A stretch of DNA of 41,841 bases from JBFLVN01 sp040758475 (GTDB lineage: Bacteria > JAGRBM01): positions 1 to 41,841 of the forward strand of contig JBFLVN010000003.1 of the NCBI GenBank assembly GCA_040758475.1, in the 5' to 3' direction. Position numbers and translations under genes: made by a program. This document shows positions 27,135-36,800 of this stretch, piece by piece. The stretch's first letter is position 1. The number at the start of each line of letters is the position of its first letter. The notes beneath the pieces were generated by a model, which worked only from the letters and a program-made list of their open reading frames with translations, ran no database searches and was not told where the DNA came from.

Positions 27135-27782
27135 TCACGTGCCTACCGGCTGCCAATTGTCCCCGCTGATTTTCCAAAGAAGGGGTTTGCCGATGGTCCG
27201 CAAGATGATGGCCCGGGCTTTTTCCATTCCCAAGTCGCCGCCGCCAGCCACCCCATAGTCATCGACGTACCGGATGTAGACCGTATCCGTTGCGGCGTTC
27301 ATCGATTTGGAGGGAAGGCCCTGTGCATTGAAACGAATGGAATCGCCGGCGAGAGTCACCCCATCCGGAGCAATGTCATGATAGGCCCCGCCCGTGGCCG
27401 GGGGCCCATTCGGCGTTCGTACACCAAATTCGCAGTATTTCCATGTGCTAGTAACGCAATCCCCATTCGAACGGGTATAAGAATATGTCCGGGGGGAATA
27501 GGAGGGTCTGTCCCAAAAAGTCGCTCCACAGTTCTCGCTGCCCACGAACACGCCAGTCGAAACGCCCACAGCTTTCGCGGAGCTGGCCGAAAGGACCAAA
27601 ACGTTGTAAAAAGTCCTCGAACAGTCAGCCACCCGCCACTCGGCGTTGGTTCCTCGTCCAAAGCCGACTGCGGCGACTGCCACCATCACTCCGATGATGC
27701 CCACCACGGTCATCAATTCGATGAGGGTAAACCCCCGTTCCCGAGCCAAGCGATCATTTCTCGAGTGATCCAGGGAAATCAT
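27135..27782 (-). CDS. fimT: FimT/FimU (GspH-type) minor pilin
   Basis: This is the first gene of the minor-pilin operon (215 residues). The class III leader ends ERG-FTLIELMTVVGIIGVMVA, with Glu at +5; the rest fits the GspH/FimT family in length and shape and has four cysteines. ATG 27782 is preceded by GGGAG at about 27792-27797 and by a sigma-54 type promoter at 27814-27830. FimU and FimT are hard to tell apart without a search, so the symbol is provisional. Confidence 0.85.
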   Translation of the reverse strand: MISLDHSRNDRLARERGFTLIELMTVVGIIGVMVAVAAVGFGRGTNAEWRVADCSRTFYNVLVLSASSAKAVGVSTGVFVGSENCGATFWDRPSYSPRTYSYTRSNGDCVTSTWKYCEFGVRTPNGPPATGGAYHDIAPDGVTLAGDSIRFNAQGLPSKSMNAATDTVYIRYVDDYGVAGGGDLGMEKARAIILRTIGKPLLWKISGDNWQPVGT

Positions 27783-27813
27783 GGAAATCTGCTCCCGAGC
27801 AACCTGTTTTTAC

Positions 27814-27830
27814 GCAAGTCCCGTTCCGCG
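27814..27830 (-). promoter_or_regulatory. Sigma-54 type -24/-12 promoter for the minor-pilin operon
   Basis: On the minus strand CGGAACG-GGAC-TTGC matches the sigma-54 consensus TGGCACG-N4-TTGC at 9 of 11 fixed positions. GG (27827-27826) and GC (27815-27814) have the required 10-base spacing. Initiation would fall near 27802, about 20 bases before the fimT ATG and just ahead of its ribosome binding site. A GTGTC at 27893-27889 could be part of an activator site. The adjacent upstream gene encodes a sigma-54 activator. Confidence 0.7.
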
Positions 27831-27940
27831 GCATTAAAAACTATTAATACATTGAAATCATTAGGTTTTTTGAATTAATTAGCATCTTGACACGCCGCAT
27901 AATCTCGAAAAAACCGCATTTCTTAAAGGGCATCTATCGT

Positions 27941-27965
27941 TAACCCCGCAATTTTTGCGGGGTTA
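27941..27965 (-). terminator. Perfect hairpin overlapping the pilR stop codon
   Basis: TAACCCCGCAA and TTGCGGGGTTA form a perfect 11-pair stem with a 3-base loop, and the pilR stop codon is the first three bases of the stem on the minus strand. Only TTAACG follows, so as an intrinsic terminator it is weak; it could attenuate read-through from pilSR into fimT or protect the mRNA 3' end. Confidence 0.5.
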
Positions 27966-29393
27966 TTCGATCCCGTATTCCTTGAGCTTATATAAGAGAG
28001 CCCGGTGTGAAATTTCGAGGAGCCGGGCGGCCTTGGTCCGGTTTCCCTCTGTTTGCACGAGCGCCTTGCGGATGAGTTCCTTCTCGACCCGTTCCGTCCA
28101 CCGCTTGATCGAAAGTCCTTCGGGAGATTCGGGAGAAACCGAAATCCCGGAGGCCACCGGCGATCCGGCGGCCGCGAAGGGGAGATCGGAAACATCGATC
28201 CACTCCGATTCCGAGAGAACGATGGCGCGTTCAATGACATTTTCCAGTTCGCGGACGTTCCCAGGCCATGCGTATCCCTGAAGAGCCGTGCGCGCCGCGG
28301 CGGTAAAACCCTGGATTTTCTTTCCGATCCGGCCGCTGTACTTGGCGATGAACCGGTCGGCAAGGACCGGAATGTCCTCCGGGCGTTCCCGGAGCGGCGG
28401 GATGTGGATGGGAAGGACATTGAGGCGGTAATAGAGATCGCGCCGGAACCGCCCTGATTCGACGTCCGCTTGAAGGTCCCGCAACGTCGCGGCAATGACC
28501 CGGACGTCCACCTTGCGAGATTTGTTCTCCCCTACCCGCCGGACCTCTTCCTCTTGAAGGACGCGCAAGAGTTTTACCTGGAGGGCCAGCGGTAGCTCCC
28601 CGATCTCATCGAGAAAGATCGTCCCGCCCTCCGCCTCTTCAAAGAGGCCGGCCTTGTTCCGCGACGCATCGGTAAAAGCCCCCTTGACGAAGCCGAAGAG
28701 TTCGCTTTCCAGAAGATTCTCCGGAATCGCGCCGCAATTGATGGCGACGAAATTCTTGCTCCGCCGGGCGCCACTTTCGTGAATTCCCCTGGCGATCATT
28801 TCCTTGCCGGTGCCGCTCTCTCCCGTGATGAGAACAGTCGTTTTGACATCCGCCACTTTCCGGACGGTCTCCAGAATGCCGCGCATGGAAGGGCTGGCGG
28901 CCAGGACATCTTCAAGGGAAAACGGGCCGCTGCTTTTTCCGACGCCGGTCTCGGCCGGTGCCGAAGCCTGTTGCCGGCGTTCGTGCACTTTGTCGAGAAC
29001 GAGCAGGATTTCACCCGCCTTGAAAGGTTTCGAGATGTAATCGTCCGCCCCGAGGCGAACCGCTTCGACTGCCTGGTCGTAGGTACCATAGGCACTCATC
29101 ATCACGACCGCCGGCTTGAGGCCGCGCGCGCGGAACTCCTTCAGGAACACAAGGCCATCCATCCGGGGCATGCGGATGTCGCAGAGAACGATGTCGTAAT
29201 CCTTCTGCGCGATCGAATCGAGGGCCGCCCGCCCGTCGGGAGCCGTCGATACTTGATACCCTTCCCGGTGAAGCATCACCGAGAGCATATGGCGCATATT
29301 CTCTTCATCGTCGACGACGAGCAAATGGCCGCCCCGGCCGGATTTGGAGGATTCCTCCTCCGAATCATTCTGCTTTTCAAGCCGTTCAGCCAC
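27963..29393 (-). CDS. pilR: NtrC-family sigma-54 response regulator (PilR-like)
   Basis: This is a response regulator that activates sigma-54 promoters (476 residues from this start). An N-terminal receiver has the acidic pair in LLVVDDEEN, the phosphoacceptor Asp in VLCDIRMPRMDG and the lysine in YISKPF. The AAA+ domain has Walker A GESGTGKE, GAFTDA in place of the usual GAFTGA, and Walker B GTIFLDEIGE. A Fis-type helix-turn-helix ends the protein (GNRTKAARLLEISHRALLYK). Two starts are plausible: GTG 29393, with GGAGG 6 bases upstream and an 8-base overlap with pilS, and TTG 29426, with AAGGAG 6 bases upstream. The name comes from its place beside pilD, pilS and the minor pilins. Confidence 0.85.
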   Translation of the reverse strand: MAERLEKQNDSEEESSKSGRGGHLLVVDDEENMRHMLSVMLHREGYQVSTAPDGRAALDSIAQKDYDIVLCDIRMPRMDGLVFLKEFRARGLKPAVVMMSAYGTYDQAVEAVRLGADDYISKPFKAGEILLVLDKVHERRQQASAPAETGVGKSSGPFSLEDVLAASPSMRGILETVRKVADVKTTVLITGESGTGKEMIARGIHESGARRSKNFVAINCGAIPENLLESELFGFVKGAFTDASRNKAGLFEEAEGGTIFLDEIGELPLALQVKLLRVLQEEEVRRVGENKSRKVDVRVIAATLRDLQADVESGRFRRDLYYRLNVLPIHIPPLRERPEDIPVLADRFIAKYSGRIGKKIQGFTAAARTALQGYAWPGNVRELENVIERAIVLSESEWIDVSDLPFAAAGSPVASGISVSPESPEGLSIKRWTERVEKELIRKALVQTEGNRTKAARLLEISHRALLYKLKEYGIE

Positions 29394-31008
29394 GCGAGGC
29401 CTCCGGAAGGGGAAGCCACAATTCAAAACATGCTCCTTGGGGAAGCCCTGCCGGAGATATGCGCCCTCCCCGATCGGAAAGCATCAGCGCCCCTCCCTGG
29501 CGGGAGGCGATCTGTGCGCTCACCGCAAGCCCCAGGCCTGTTCCGGCACCCGGCTCTTTCGTCGTAAAGAAAGGCTCGAAAAGCTTATCGGCGTGCTCGG
29601 GCGCAATCCCCGGTCCCGTGTCCTGAACCCGGACCACGGCCGCGGATTCTCCCGCACGCGGGTGGCGTCTTGGGATGGCTTCACCCAATTCCAGCATCGC
29701 TTCCTCGGCCTTCGATAGGGCGCGGGCCGGAAAAGATTCCTGGCCCGTGCGAATGACGACCCGGCCCTTGCCCGCCATGGCGTCTCCCGCGTTAATGAGC
29801 AAGTTAACGAGCACCTGCTCGACAAGGCCCGGATCGGCCCATGCTTCCACGGAATCCCCTTCCACTACGATCTCTACATTATGGAGAATCCGCTGCCCCT
29901 TGACCATTTCGCGGACCTTGCCCACAAGCGCCAGGAGATCGAGGACGCGGGGGTCGAATTTCTTCGGACGGGAGAAATCGAGCAAACCGCGCACGATCCG
30001 ATCCGCCCGGCCCAGTTCCCCGGAGGCTCGTTTGAGAAGATCCTTGCGTTCTTCTTCCGGGAGATTCGGCGTCGAGAGGATTTCCAGATATCCCGATACG
30101 ACGCTGAGAGGATTTCCGACTTCGTGAGCGATGCCCGAGGCGAGCCTTCCAATGGTGGCCATCTTTTCCGCCTGAATGAGTTCCCCTTGAGCTTTCTCAA
30201 GCTGTGCGAGGCGGGCGGCGAGCGCCTGCTCCCGCTCCAGAAGCTGACCGGTCATCAGGGAAAGATGGTGTCCGAGGGCGGAGAACTCCCGGGTAGCTCC
30301 CTCTTCAAACTCCACCTTTCTCGCGCCGGCGGCTACGGCCTGGGATGCCGCCACCAATCCACCGACGGGACGGACGACGAGCGTCTGCACCCGGTAGGCC
30401 CCGAGCCCCAAAAGCATGAAGAGAAGAAGCGAGACGTAGATCGCTAGAAACCATTTGTCCCGTACCCATCCCCAAAACGGAGGGTTCGAAACCCCTATTA
30501 AAACGCTCCCCAAAGTGGAGTGCCCACGGCTGCCGATGGGAGCCGCGGCCCACGTCCATGGAATAAGGCCGATCCCTTCTCCAAGCCCGCTGGGAGGCAG
30601 CGTCGTGGCCCCCCGGGCGAGCGCCTCTCGAAGGAGATGGAGAGGTGCCTCGTCAGGAGAATCGATTCCGTGGATGAGTTTCTCGCCCAATCCTGGCGCA
30701 TAGAGAGCAACCTTCACATCTCCGGTCGATCCCGTTCCATGGGATGCCTTCTCTAATTGATCTCGCAACCCCGCGAGGCTCTCTTCGGAAATACCTTCCC
30801 GCGTCAGGTCCGCTGCCAAAAGCCTAGCGATGCCCTCGGCGCGGTTGTACTGGACTTGAGCGCGTTCTTTTCCCAGAGCGAATGCCAGAATCAGGGAAAC
30901 AAGCGCGAATTCGATGACGGCCAAAAAAGCCATTTCCGCGAAAATTTCAATCAAAAGCGGGCGCTTCTTGAGCGAACGGAATTTCTCTGCAAACGGAACT
31001 TGTTCCAT
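29386..31008 (-). CDS. pilS: Two-TM sensor histidine kinase (PilS/NtrB-like)
   Basis: This is a membrane sensor kinase expected to phosphorylate the overlapping regulator (540 residues). TM1 lies at about residues 18-45, a periplasmic domain of about 140 residues follows, TM2 is at about 186-206 and a HAMP-like linker comes next. Kinase boxes are the phospho-His in GIAHEVGNPLSVVSGY (H295), NLLINAGDAM, DTGPGI, FEPFFTTK and GTGLGLA. ATG 31008 overlaps the pilD stop as TGATG; an upstream ATG at 31023 lacks a ribosome binding site. P. aeruginosa PilS has six TM helices, so the sensory part here is different and the name rests on context. Confidence 0.8.
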   Translation of the reverse strand: MEQVPFAEKFRSLKKRPLLIEIFAEMAFLAVIEFALVSLILAFALGKERAQVQYNRAEGIARLLAADLTREGISEESLAGLRDQLEKASHGTGSTGDVKVALYAPGLGEKLIHGIDSPDEAPLHLLREALARGATTLPPSGLGEGIGLIPWTWAAAPIGSRGHSTLGSVLIGVSNPPFWGWVRDKWFLAIYVSLLLFMLLGLGAYRVQTLVVRPVGGLVAASQAVAAGARKVEFEEGATREFSALGHHLSLMTGQLLEREQALAARLAQLEKAQGELIQAEKMATIGRLASGIAHEVGNPLSVVSGYLEILSTPNLPEEERKDLLKRASGELGRADRIVRGLLDFSRPKKFDPRVLDLLALVGKVREMVKGQRILHNVEIVVEGDSVEAWADPGLVEQVLVNLLINAGDAMAGKGRVVIRTGQESFPARALSKAEEAMLELGEAIPRRHPRAGESAAVVRVQDTGPGIAPEHADKLFEPFFTTKEPGAGTGLGLAVSAQIASRQGGALMLSDRGGRISPAGLPQGACFELWLPLPEASRG

Positions 31009-31814
31009 CAACGCACCAGCCATCTTACGGCGGAACCATAACCCCGGACGATACCCTCCGAATCGAGCAAGGAAAGAAACGCCCCAAGCGCCAGGAACGG
31101 GCCGAAGGGAATCGGCGTGTGGCGGCTCGAACGGCTAAGGAGCAAGTAGCTCCCGCCCACGACAGCGCCGGTGATCGATCCCGCGAAAAGGGCGACCATC
31201 GTGGCCTTGATACCCAAGAACGCGCCGATCATGGCAAGCAATTTGACGTCCCCACCGCCCATGCCCTCCCTCCCCCGCAAGCGGGCGTAAATCACCCGGA
31301 CCGCGAGTAGAAGCCCCATGCCGGCGGCCGCCCCCAGAAACGAATCCAACGGGCTCACGCCGCCAGGGAAAAAAGAGCAGAAAAGACCCATCCCGATTCC
31401 GGGAAGGCTGATGGCGTCCGGAACGATTTGCTCCCGCGCATCGATAACGGTGATCGCCGTCAAGCTCCAAACGAGAATCAGCGCCCCCGGAAGCTCCCAG
31501 CTCCAATCAAAACGGCGCCACACGATCCAGGTAAGGAAGGCAGTGAAAATCTCGAAAAAAAGATGTCCCGCCGAATAATGGCCGCCGCACCGGCGGCATC
31601 CCCCCCGCGTCAGGAGGTACCCCAAGAAAGGGATGTTGTCGTACCAAGCGATCGGGTGGCCGCACCGGCGGCAGTAAGAAGGCGGCGTCACGATGGAAAG
31701 CCCTTCCGGCAGGCGGCAGGAAACGACTCCGAGAAAGCTTCCTATGCTGGCGCCCAGCGAGAGAAAGAGAGCATCACCAAACCAGGAAGGCAGATGGGCA
31801 AAAAGCTCTTGCAC
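31008..31814 (-). CDS. pilD: Type IV prepilin peptidase
   Basis: This is an inner-membrane aspartic protease that cleaves class III leaders and N-methylates the new N-terminus (268 residues). Two zinc-binding CXXC pairs, in CRRCGHPI and CRRCGGHYS, lie in the N-terminal methylase-like domain. Catalytic aspartates are in VIDAREQIVPD and the GMGGGDVKLLAM signature. About eight hydrophobic segments are present. It starts at GTG 31814 with GGAG 6 bases upstream. Its likely substrates include FimT, PilV, PilW and PilX, encoded just downstream. It probably shares a transcript with pilS and pilR. Confidence 0.93.
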   Translation of the reverse strand: MQELFAHLPSWFGDALFLSLGASIGSFLGVVSCRLPEGLSIVTPPSYCRRCGHPIAWYDNIPFLGYLLTRGGCRRCGGHYSAGHLFFEIFTAFLTWIVWRRFDWSWELPGALILVWSLTAITVIDAREQIVPDAISLPGIGMGLFCSFFPGGVSPLDSFLGAAAGMGLLLAVRVIYARLRGREGMGGGDVKLLAMIGAFLGIKATMVALFAGSITGAVVGGSYLLLSRSSRHTPIPFGPFLALGAFLSLLDSEGIVRGYGSAVRWLVR

Positions 31815-31853
31815 GAGCCGCTCCAGGCCCCCTCACCTTAATCGTGTAGAAGC

Positions 31854-31861
31854 AGTATAAT
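31854..31861. promoter_or_regulatory. Overlapping -10-like elements in the pilD/tonB-like divergent gap
   Basis: The 77-base divergent gap contains TATAAT on the plus strand (31856-31861) and TATACT on the minus strand (31859-31854). Neither has a good -35 at 16-18 bases, so these are candidates only. If both are used, transcription of pilD and the TonB-like gene would be mutually exclusive or jointly regulated. Confidence 0.35.
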
Positions 31862-31891
31862 GGTAATTTCGCGCTTGGAGGAAGCGGTTCC

Positions 31892-32863
31892 TTGCATTCT
31901 TCGCCTTATCCGCGCAACGACCATCAAAGGGGCCTTTCCCGGCTCTGGCCCTTCTTTGCCTCCGTAACCATACACGCGTTGTTGTTGTGGCTCGTCTTCG
32001 GCTTTGCCCCCAGGAAATTTCAAGAGCAGCCGGTTCCACTTTCGGTGCTCGAATGGGTGAGCCTGACCCCTCAAGCCCCATCACCGGAGCAAGCCTCTCC
32101 CGAAGCATCTCAGATTGTGAACGACCCGGCGGCAAACGATCTCGATCCCGAACGGGCCCGCTACCTCGCCGAGCGCTCTTCGCGTGTTGAAAAAGAAATG
32201 GCGGGGCCCCGGGGAGCCCTTCCCAGCGACAAATCGGCCGAATGGGAAGAGGAAAATAGCGAATCCCAAGAGCCTTCCCATAAATATTCAAGAGCTAAAA
32301 TTTTCCCAACTGAGAAACAATTAGCCCATCTCGTGGAAAATGCTCTTGAGACCGCCCCCGAAAGTTCGGACCAAGGCCAAACGAGAAAAAAGAATGGGGG
32401 AATACCCTCTCAGTTAGCTGATGGAGATGGATTCGATGCTTTGGATCCTACGATAGAAAAAGGAAATATCACCCTCCTCAATAAAAAAAGCTTTCGATTT
32501 GCTGGTTTTATCAAACGAGTGGCAAAACGGGTTTTTGTTCGTTATTTACGAAATCTTTACTCCATATCTACATTTTCCATGCTGACATCTGGAAGCCGCG
32601 GGCAATTCACGATTGAAACCCTATTAACCAAAGAAGGGGAACAATTATCAACCCAAATTATTCAACTCCAGGGGGACCCTACTTTGGCTGAAGCCGCGCG
32701 AGAGGCAATGGCTCAGGAGGCATGGGATCTTAACCCTCCCACTGGAGCCGAATCGGCTGATGGTTTTATTCATTTCCTTCTTATCGCGGATGTAGAGTAC
32801 CGGTGGATTAAACAAACGATGGAGCCCGCCTACGGTTACGAGATTTCTATTGGCATTCGATAA
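31892..32863 (+). CDS. TonB-like energy transducer protein
   Basis: The 323-residue protein has a single N-terminal TM (about residues 18-38), a Pro/Glu-rich periplasmic stretch and a C-terminal domain (about 235-310) that resembles TonB: GQFTIETLLTKEG, then TLAEAAREAMAQEAW. TonB proteins couple the inner-membrane proton motive force to outer-membrane transporters, but no exbB, exbD or TonB-dependent receptor is present here, so the partner is unknown. It starts at TTG 31892 with GGAGG at 31877-31881. Base composition falls sharply from about residue 129 onwards (for example 62% G+C in 32101-32160 against 33% in 32521-32580), which suggests a mosaic origin. It ends 2 bases from the convergent gene. 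Confidence 0.6.
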   Translation: MHSSPYPRNDHQRGLSRLWPFFASVTIHALLLWLVFGFAPRKFQEQPVPLSVLEWVSLTPQAPSPEQASPEASQIVNDPAANDLDPERARYLAERSSRVEKEMAGPRGALPSDKSAEWEEENSESQEPSHKYSRAKIFPTEKQLAHLVENALETAPESSDQGQTRKKNGGIPSQLADGDGFDALDPTIEKGNITLLNKKSFRFAGFIKRVAKRVFVRYLRNLYSISTFSMLTSGSRGQFTIETLLTKEGEQLSTQIIQLQGDPTLAEAAREAMAQEAWDLNPPTGAESADGFIHFLLIADVEYRWIKQTMEPAYGYEISIGIR

Positions 32864-32865
32864 AT

Positions 32866-33852
32866 TCACCACTTGGCGAGGTGATCCTCGACCACTCCGA
32901 AAATGTTTTTAATCCCGATTTTCTCGCCACCGATCAAAACGTGCCCGCTGAAAATTCCGCAAGGCTGGATGAAATCACTACGGACGAGGCCAAAGTTGAC
33001 GTGCTCTTCTCGTGTTCCCCAGGGCGTGAATTCCAAATCGATTTCCTTGCTCTGAAGGCGCCATGCCCCTCTGCGCGGATCGGGCGGCAGTTCAAACCGC
33101 ACGCTTCCCAAAGGATGAGCCTTTCCTTCGATCCAGAAAGCATTTTCCTGGGAAACCCCACCCGGCCCCTCGTAGACGTCGGAGGAAAGGTTCAGCCCCA
33201 AAGCCCGGCCATCTGGCGCGCGCCCGGAAAACGACGCCCATTTCCACTTCGTCTCCCGGCGAGCCACGGAGCGAGTCCAATCAATCGCTGCCAAGGCTTT
33301 TTCGGCCCGGATCGTTTCATTGCCGTACCGAAATTCCCCGGAAGCCGGAAGCCCTGCCGCCTTGTGGGTATAAGCTGGCCTCCCCGGTTCGAGTTCAAAG
33401 AGAAGAGCCAGAGAATCCTGCGGCTCAAAGGTGAAAGTCCCTCGCAAAGGCTTACCCTGAAGCGAGAGATCCAGTTCCACCAGCCAGCGCCCGTCGTATT
33501 GGACACGAATGCGGTCTTCCCCCAGGCGCCAAAGGCTCTCGCCTGAAACGGAACTCGGTGCAAATTGAAGAGCTTTCCCCAAAGGTGAGAGAGCCGAGTA
33601 TTCCCGTTTTTCTTCCGGCCGTTCCCGGTCGACGACATAACAAAACGCATTGGCTACGTACCCAAGTTGTACGAGGGCGAAGGCTACAAACCACCGATCG
33701 GAGGTAAGAGCCGAATAATGCCATTCCTTGAGACGGAACTTACCGCCCAATCCATTCCAACGGACGTTGGGATTCGCAATGGGATGCCGGTAACGCCCAT
33801 AGGCGTAAGACCGGCCTACGCGAGCAGTGGCGGGAGGATGATCGTTCAGCAA
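32866..33852 (-). CDS. DUF2804-type protein
   Basis: The 328-residue protein has no signal peptide or TM. The N-terminal pattern KEWHYSALTSDRWFVAFALV followed by QLGYVANAFCY and the mid-protein RRETKWKWASFSG resemble the DUF2804 family, whose biochemical function is unknown. It starts at TTG 33852, 10 bases after the stop of the large lipoprotein gene, so the two are probably one operon. Only a weak GAGAAG ribosome binding site is visible. Family membership is from memory of the pattern and should be checked by a profile search. Confidence 0.65.
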   Translation of the reverse strand: MLNDHPPATARVGRSYAYGRYRHPIANPNVRWNGLGGKFRLKEWHYSALTSDRWFVAFALVQLGYVANAFCYVVDRERPEEKREYSALSPLGKALQFAPSSVSGESLWRLGEDRIRVQYDGRWLVELDLSLQGKPLRGTFTFEPQDSLALLFELEPGRPAYTHKAAGLPASGEFRYGNETIRAEKALAAIDWTRSVARRETKWKWASFSGRAPDGRALGLNLSSDVYEGPGGVSQENAFWIEGKAHPLGSVRFELPPDPRRGAWRLQSKEIDLEFTPWGTREEHVNFGLVRSDFIQPCGIFSGHVLIGGEKIGIKNIFGVVEDHLAKW

Positions 33853-33862
33853 GCTTTGCTTC

Positions 33863-36800
33863 TCAGGGCGCCACCGGGGGCGTAGCCGCTGCCGTCTTCT
33901 GCCACTTCCGGAGCGAAGCGTTCATCACGTCCACGAACGCTTCCATTACGTCGGGATCCCGGGCGGCGTTGTAATACCCCTTGTCCCACGCCACGTCGTG
34001 GGCTCCGATGAGCGAGATCGTAACGCCTTCTCGAACGAGCGCATGGAATCCCCTCACGGCGTCGTTCAGGTAAAGCTTTCCGGAGGGATCCTTCTTCGTA
34101 AACATGAGCCGGGCCGCCGGAATGGATTGCTCCATGTACGTCGTGGCCCCATTCTTTCGCATGGCGTTGAAGGGATAGCGCATGAGGCGGCGCACGCCAG
34201 GGCGGTTCTGCTCTTCCAGAATGTTCCGGATCTTCTCCCGCTCGGATTTGATCGTGCCGGAGGCGTTCTTGAGAACCCCGTAGAGGAGCGGATCGACCGG
34301 AGCCCAGTCCTTTGAATTCGGCCTTAGAACTTCACCCAGGGATTCCTGGAGCACGTGGTCGTACTTGGCGTCCAGTTCGACCCACCGCTGAAGCAGGAAG
34401 AGGGATTCGGTGACCGCCCCGCGCTTCAAAAGCCGTCCGAGCATCCGGTTAAAGGCGATCGCGAGGCTCGGCGGCGCGTCCAAATAAGTGCGGGCATGGG
34501 GCATATACTGACGGATATCTCCGTCGTCGGGCTTGTCGTCGATCAGGCGGGCGAAGGCCCGGGCCGATTTCCCCTCTTTGTCGCACCCCGTAACCTCTCC
34601 GAAAACGTTGTCTAGATCGTGCAAGTCGAGCCCCGGCGGCGGGTTATTGAGAACCGAGGCCACCCATTCAAAGAAAACCTGGGAATTCTCCCGGCTCTTG
34701 TCGTCCGAAAGGATTCGATCGAAAAGCAGGAGGTAGGGCCGGACCAGCCGAGTCCGCCGCCCGGCGGGAACACGAAGCGTATACTGGGCCGAGTCCAGGA
34801 AGACGCTCAGAGCCTTGCGGTTCGGGTTCGAGGGGAGGCGTGTGTCGCGGACTTTCTTGAGGGAGGCGATGAAATTCTCGACCACCCCCTGCTCAAAAAC
34901 CGCGTTCATGGTGGGATCAAAGAGTCCGGAAGCACCCGAGAGATAGGCCGAATGGATCATCTCGACCAGGTATGGCGCATCGCCCCGCTTGGCGAGTTCC
35001 TGAATCATCACGAACATCTCTTTGAGCGGGGTCGTCTTGATCAGCGCCCGGACGGGAGCCGGATCGGCCACTAATTCGGTCAAGATGTCGGGTTCGCAGA
35101 ACATGTTCCCGATGCCGGCCATCTTGACCATGAAATCGTAGGCGCCTGCGAAGCGCTCCACGGTGCTGGCCTTGAGGTGAGCTGAGGCCTCGAAGGCCGA
35201 AACGGCAAGGTTCTTGGTCGGGAACTTGATCGGAATACCGGGCAGGTTTACCGGCACCACAACGTTCGTCATGGCGATCGGAATACCACAGTTGAGCGGC
35301 GAGTAGGCCGTATCCAGGAGCTTGAGCATCCGGATGTTGTCCGAAGGATATTCGCGCCCCTTGGCCAGGACTTTCTTCCCGTCGGGAAGCGTGTGGTACT
35401 TGAAAATCTCCCCCATCTTGAGACGCTGTTCCTGGGTCAAGTCGTCCAGGAATGCGTCGATCACGATTTCGAGGGAATTGCGCCCGCTCGCATCGCGGGT
35501 CAGGAGGCGGTCCACGCCGTCCAGGATCGTCTCCATGTAGGTTTGATTCGGATGCACTTCGTCCTTTTCGAAGAAGGCGTCCATGGCGATGAGTAGCGTG
35601 TAGGGAACGGGACGCCCTTCATTGTCCTTGGCCGAAAAGATGTGGCCCACGTCCGTGAGGGCCTTGTCGAAAACTTCCTGCCGGGAGAGGACTTGGAAGG
35701 CTTCGTGCAAAGCGGGAAGGTCCCGGTAATTGGCTAAAATGGCAGTCGAATCGAGCACGTCGTCCACCAGGGCGTTTTTCCAGAAATTGAGGACACCTTC
35801 GGTGATGACCTGCCGCCGGGGATCGTTCACGTACGCGTCGATAAAGGCGGCCCAATTCTTGAGCATCCGGTCATAGGGCTTGTTGGTTTCCTGGGCGAGA
35901 ACGCACGCCAAGGGCTCATAGGCGGCGTTCGCGAAGCTCTCGCCGTGCCGCAGGTCGATCATTTCGTTGAAAATCCGGGGGCCCAGTTTGTGGGCACCCT
36001 TGTCCACGATCCCCGCCTGGTAATCGATCATGGACTCGAAATCCTTCTTGTTCTGGTCGAAGAAGGCGTAGAAATATTCGAGCGGGATATCGAAGAGATC
36101 GTTTGTCGTCCGGTTATTCCAATCCAGGTTCATATCCGGCAGCTTGGAGAGGGCCTCGAACATCTGGCCGCGCCGCGGATAACGGGCGAATACGTCGAGT
36201 ATCAGGATGATGTCCGTAAGCCCTGACTTGCCCTTCGAATCGTTCACGCCGAGCGCCAGGAGGAACTTGTCGAAAACCTCTGTAAGCCCGATCTTGTGCC
36301 CCTGCCCCAGCACTTCCGCCAGATCGAGGTAAATGCCGTCTTCGGCCAAATCTCGATTCGCTTCGTAGTAGAGACGAACCTCTTCCATCTGGTAAGGCTT
36401 GGGATAGACGGCATCAAAAGCCTTAAACGCACGAACGACGTCCGGATCGGTCGCCTTGGCGGGTTTGACGCTCGGGTCTTCAGCGATCCGGCGGTAAGCT
36501 GCGAGTACTTTGGCCAACGCGCCGCTACGCTCGAGATCGTCGATCAAGGGGTTGATGAGCTTGGCCTTGCGCTTGGCATCAGAAGTCCAGGCTCGCTCGA
36601 TGTCTTCCAGAAATGCCTTTAAATCATTGGCACCGAGCGAGAACGGGATTTCTTGAACGAGCGAGTGGCCAAAACGGTCCCGGGCCTCGATCCGCAGGAG
36701 GCGGTCACCTTCCCCGTGGGTCCGGTAGTCGAGAGACTGGCCGCTCTGAAAGGGTTTTCCATTCAACGTCACCCGGAGGCTCGAGCGATCGAGATTCGGA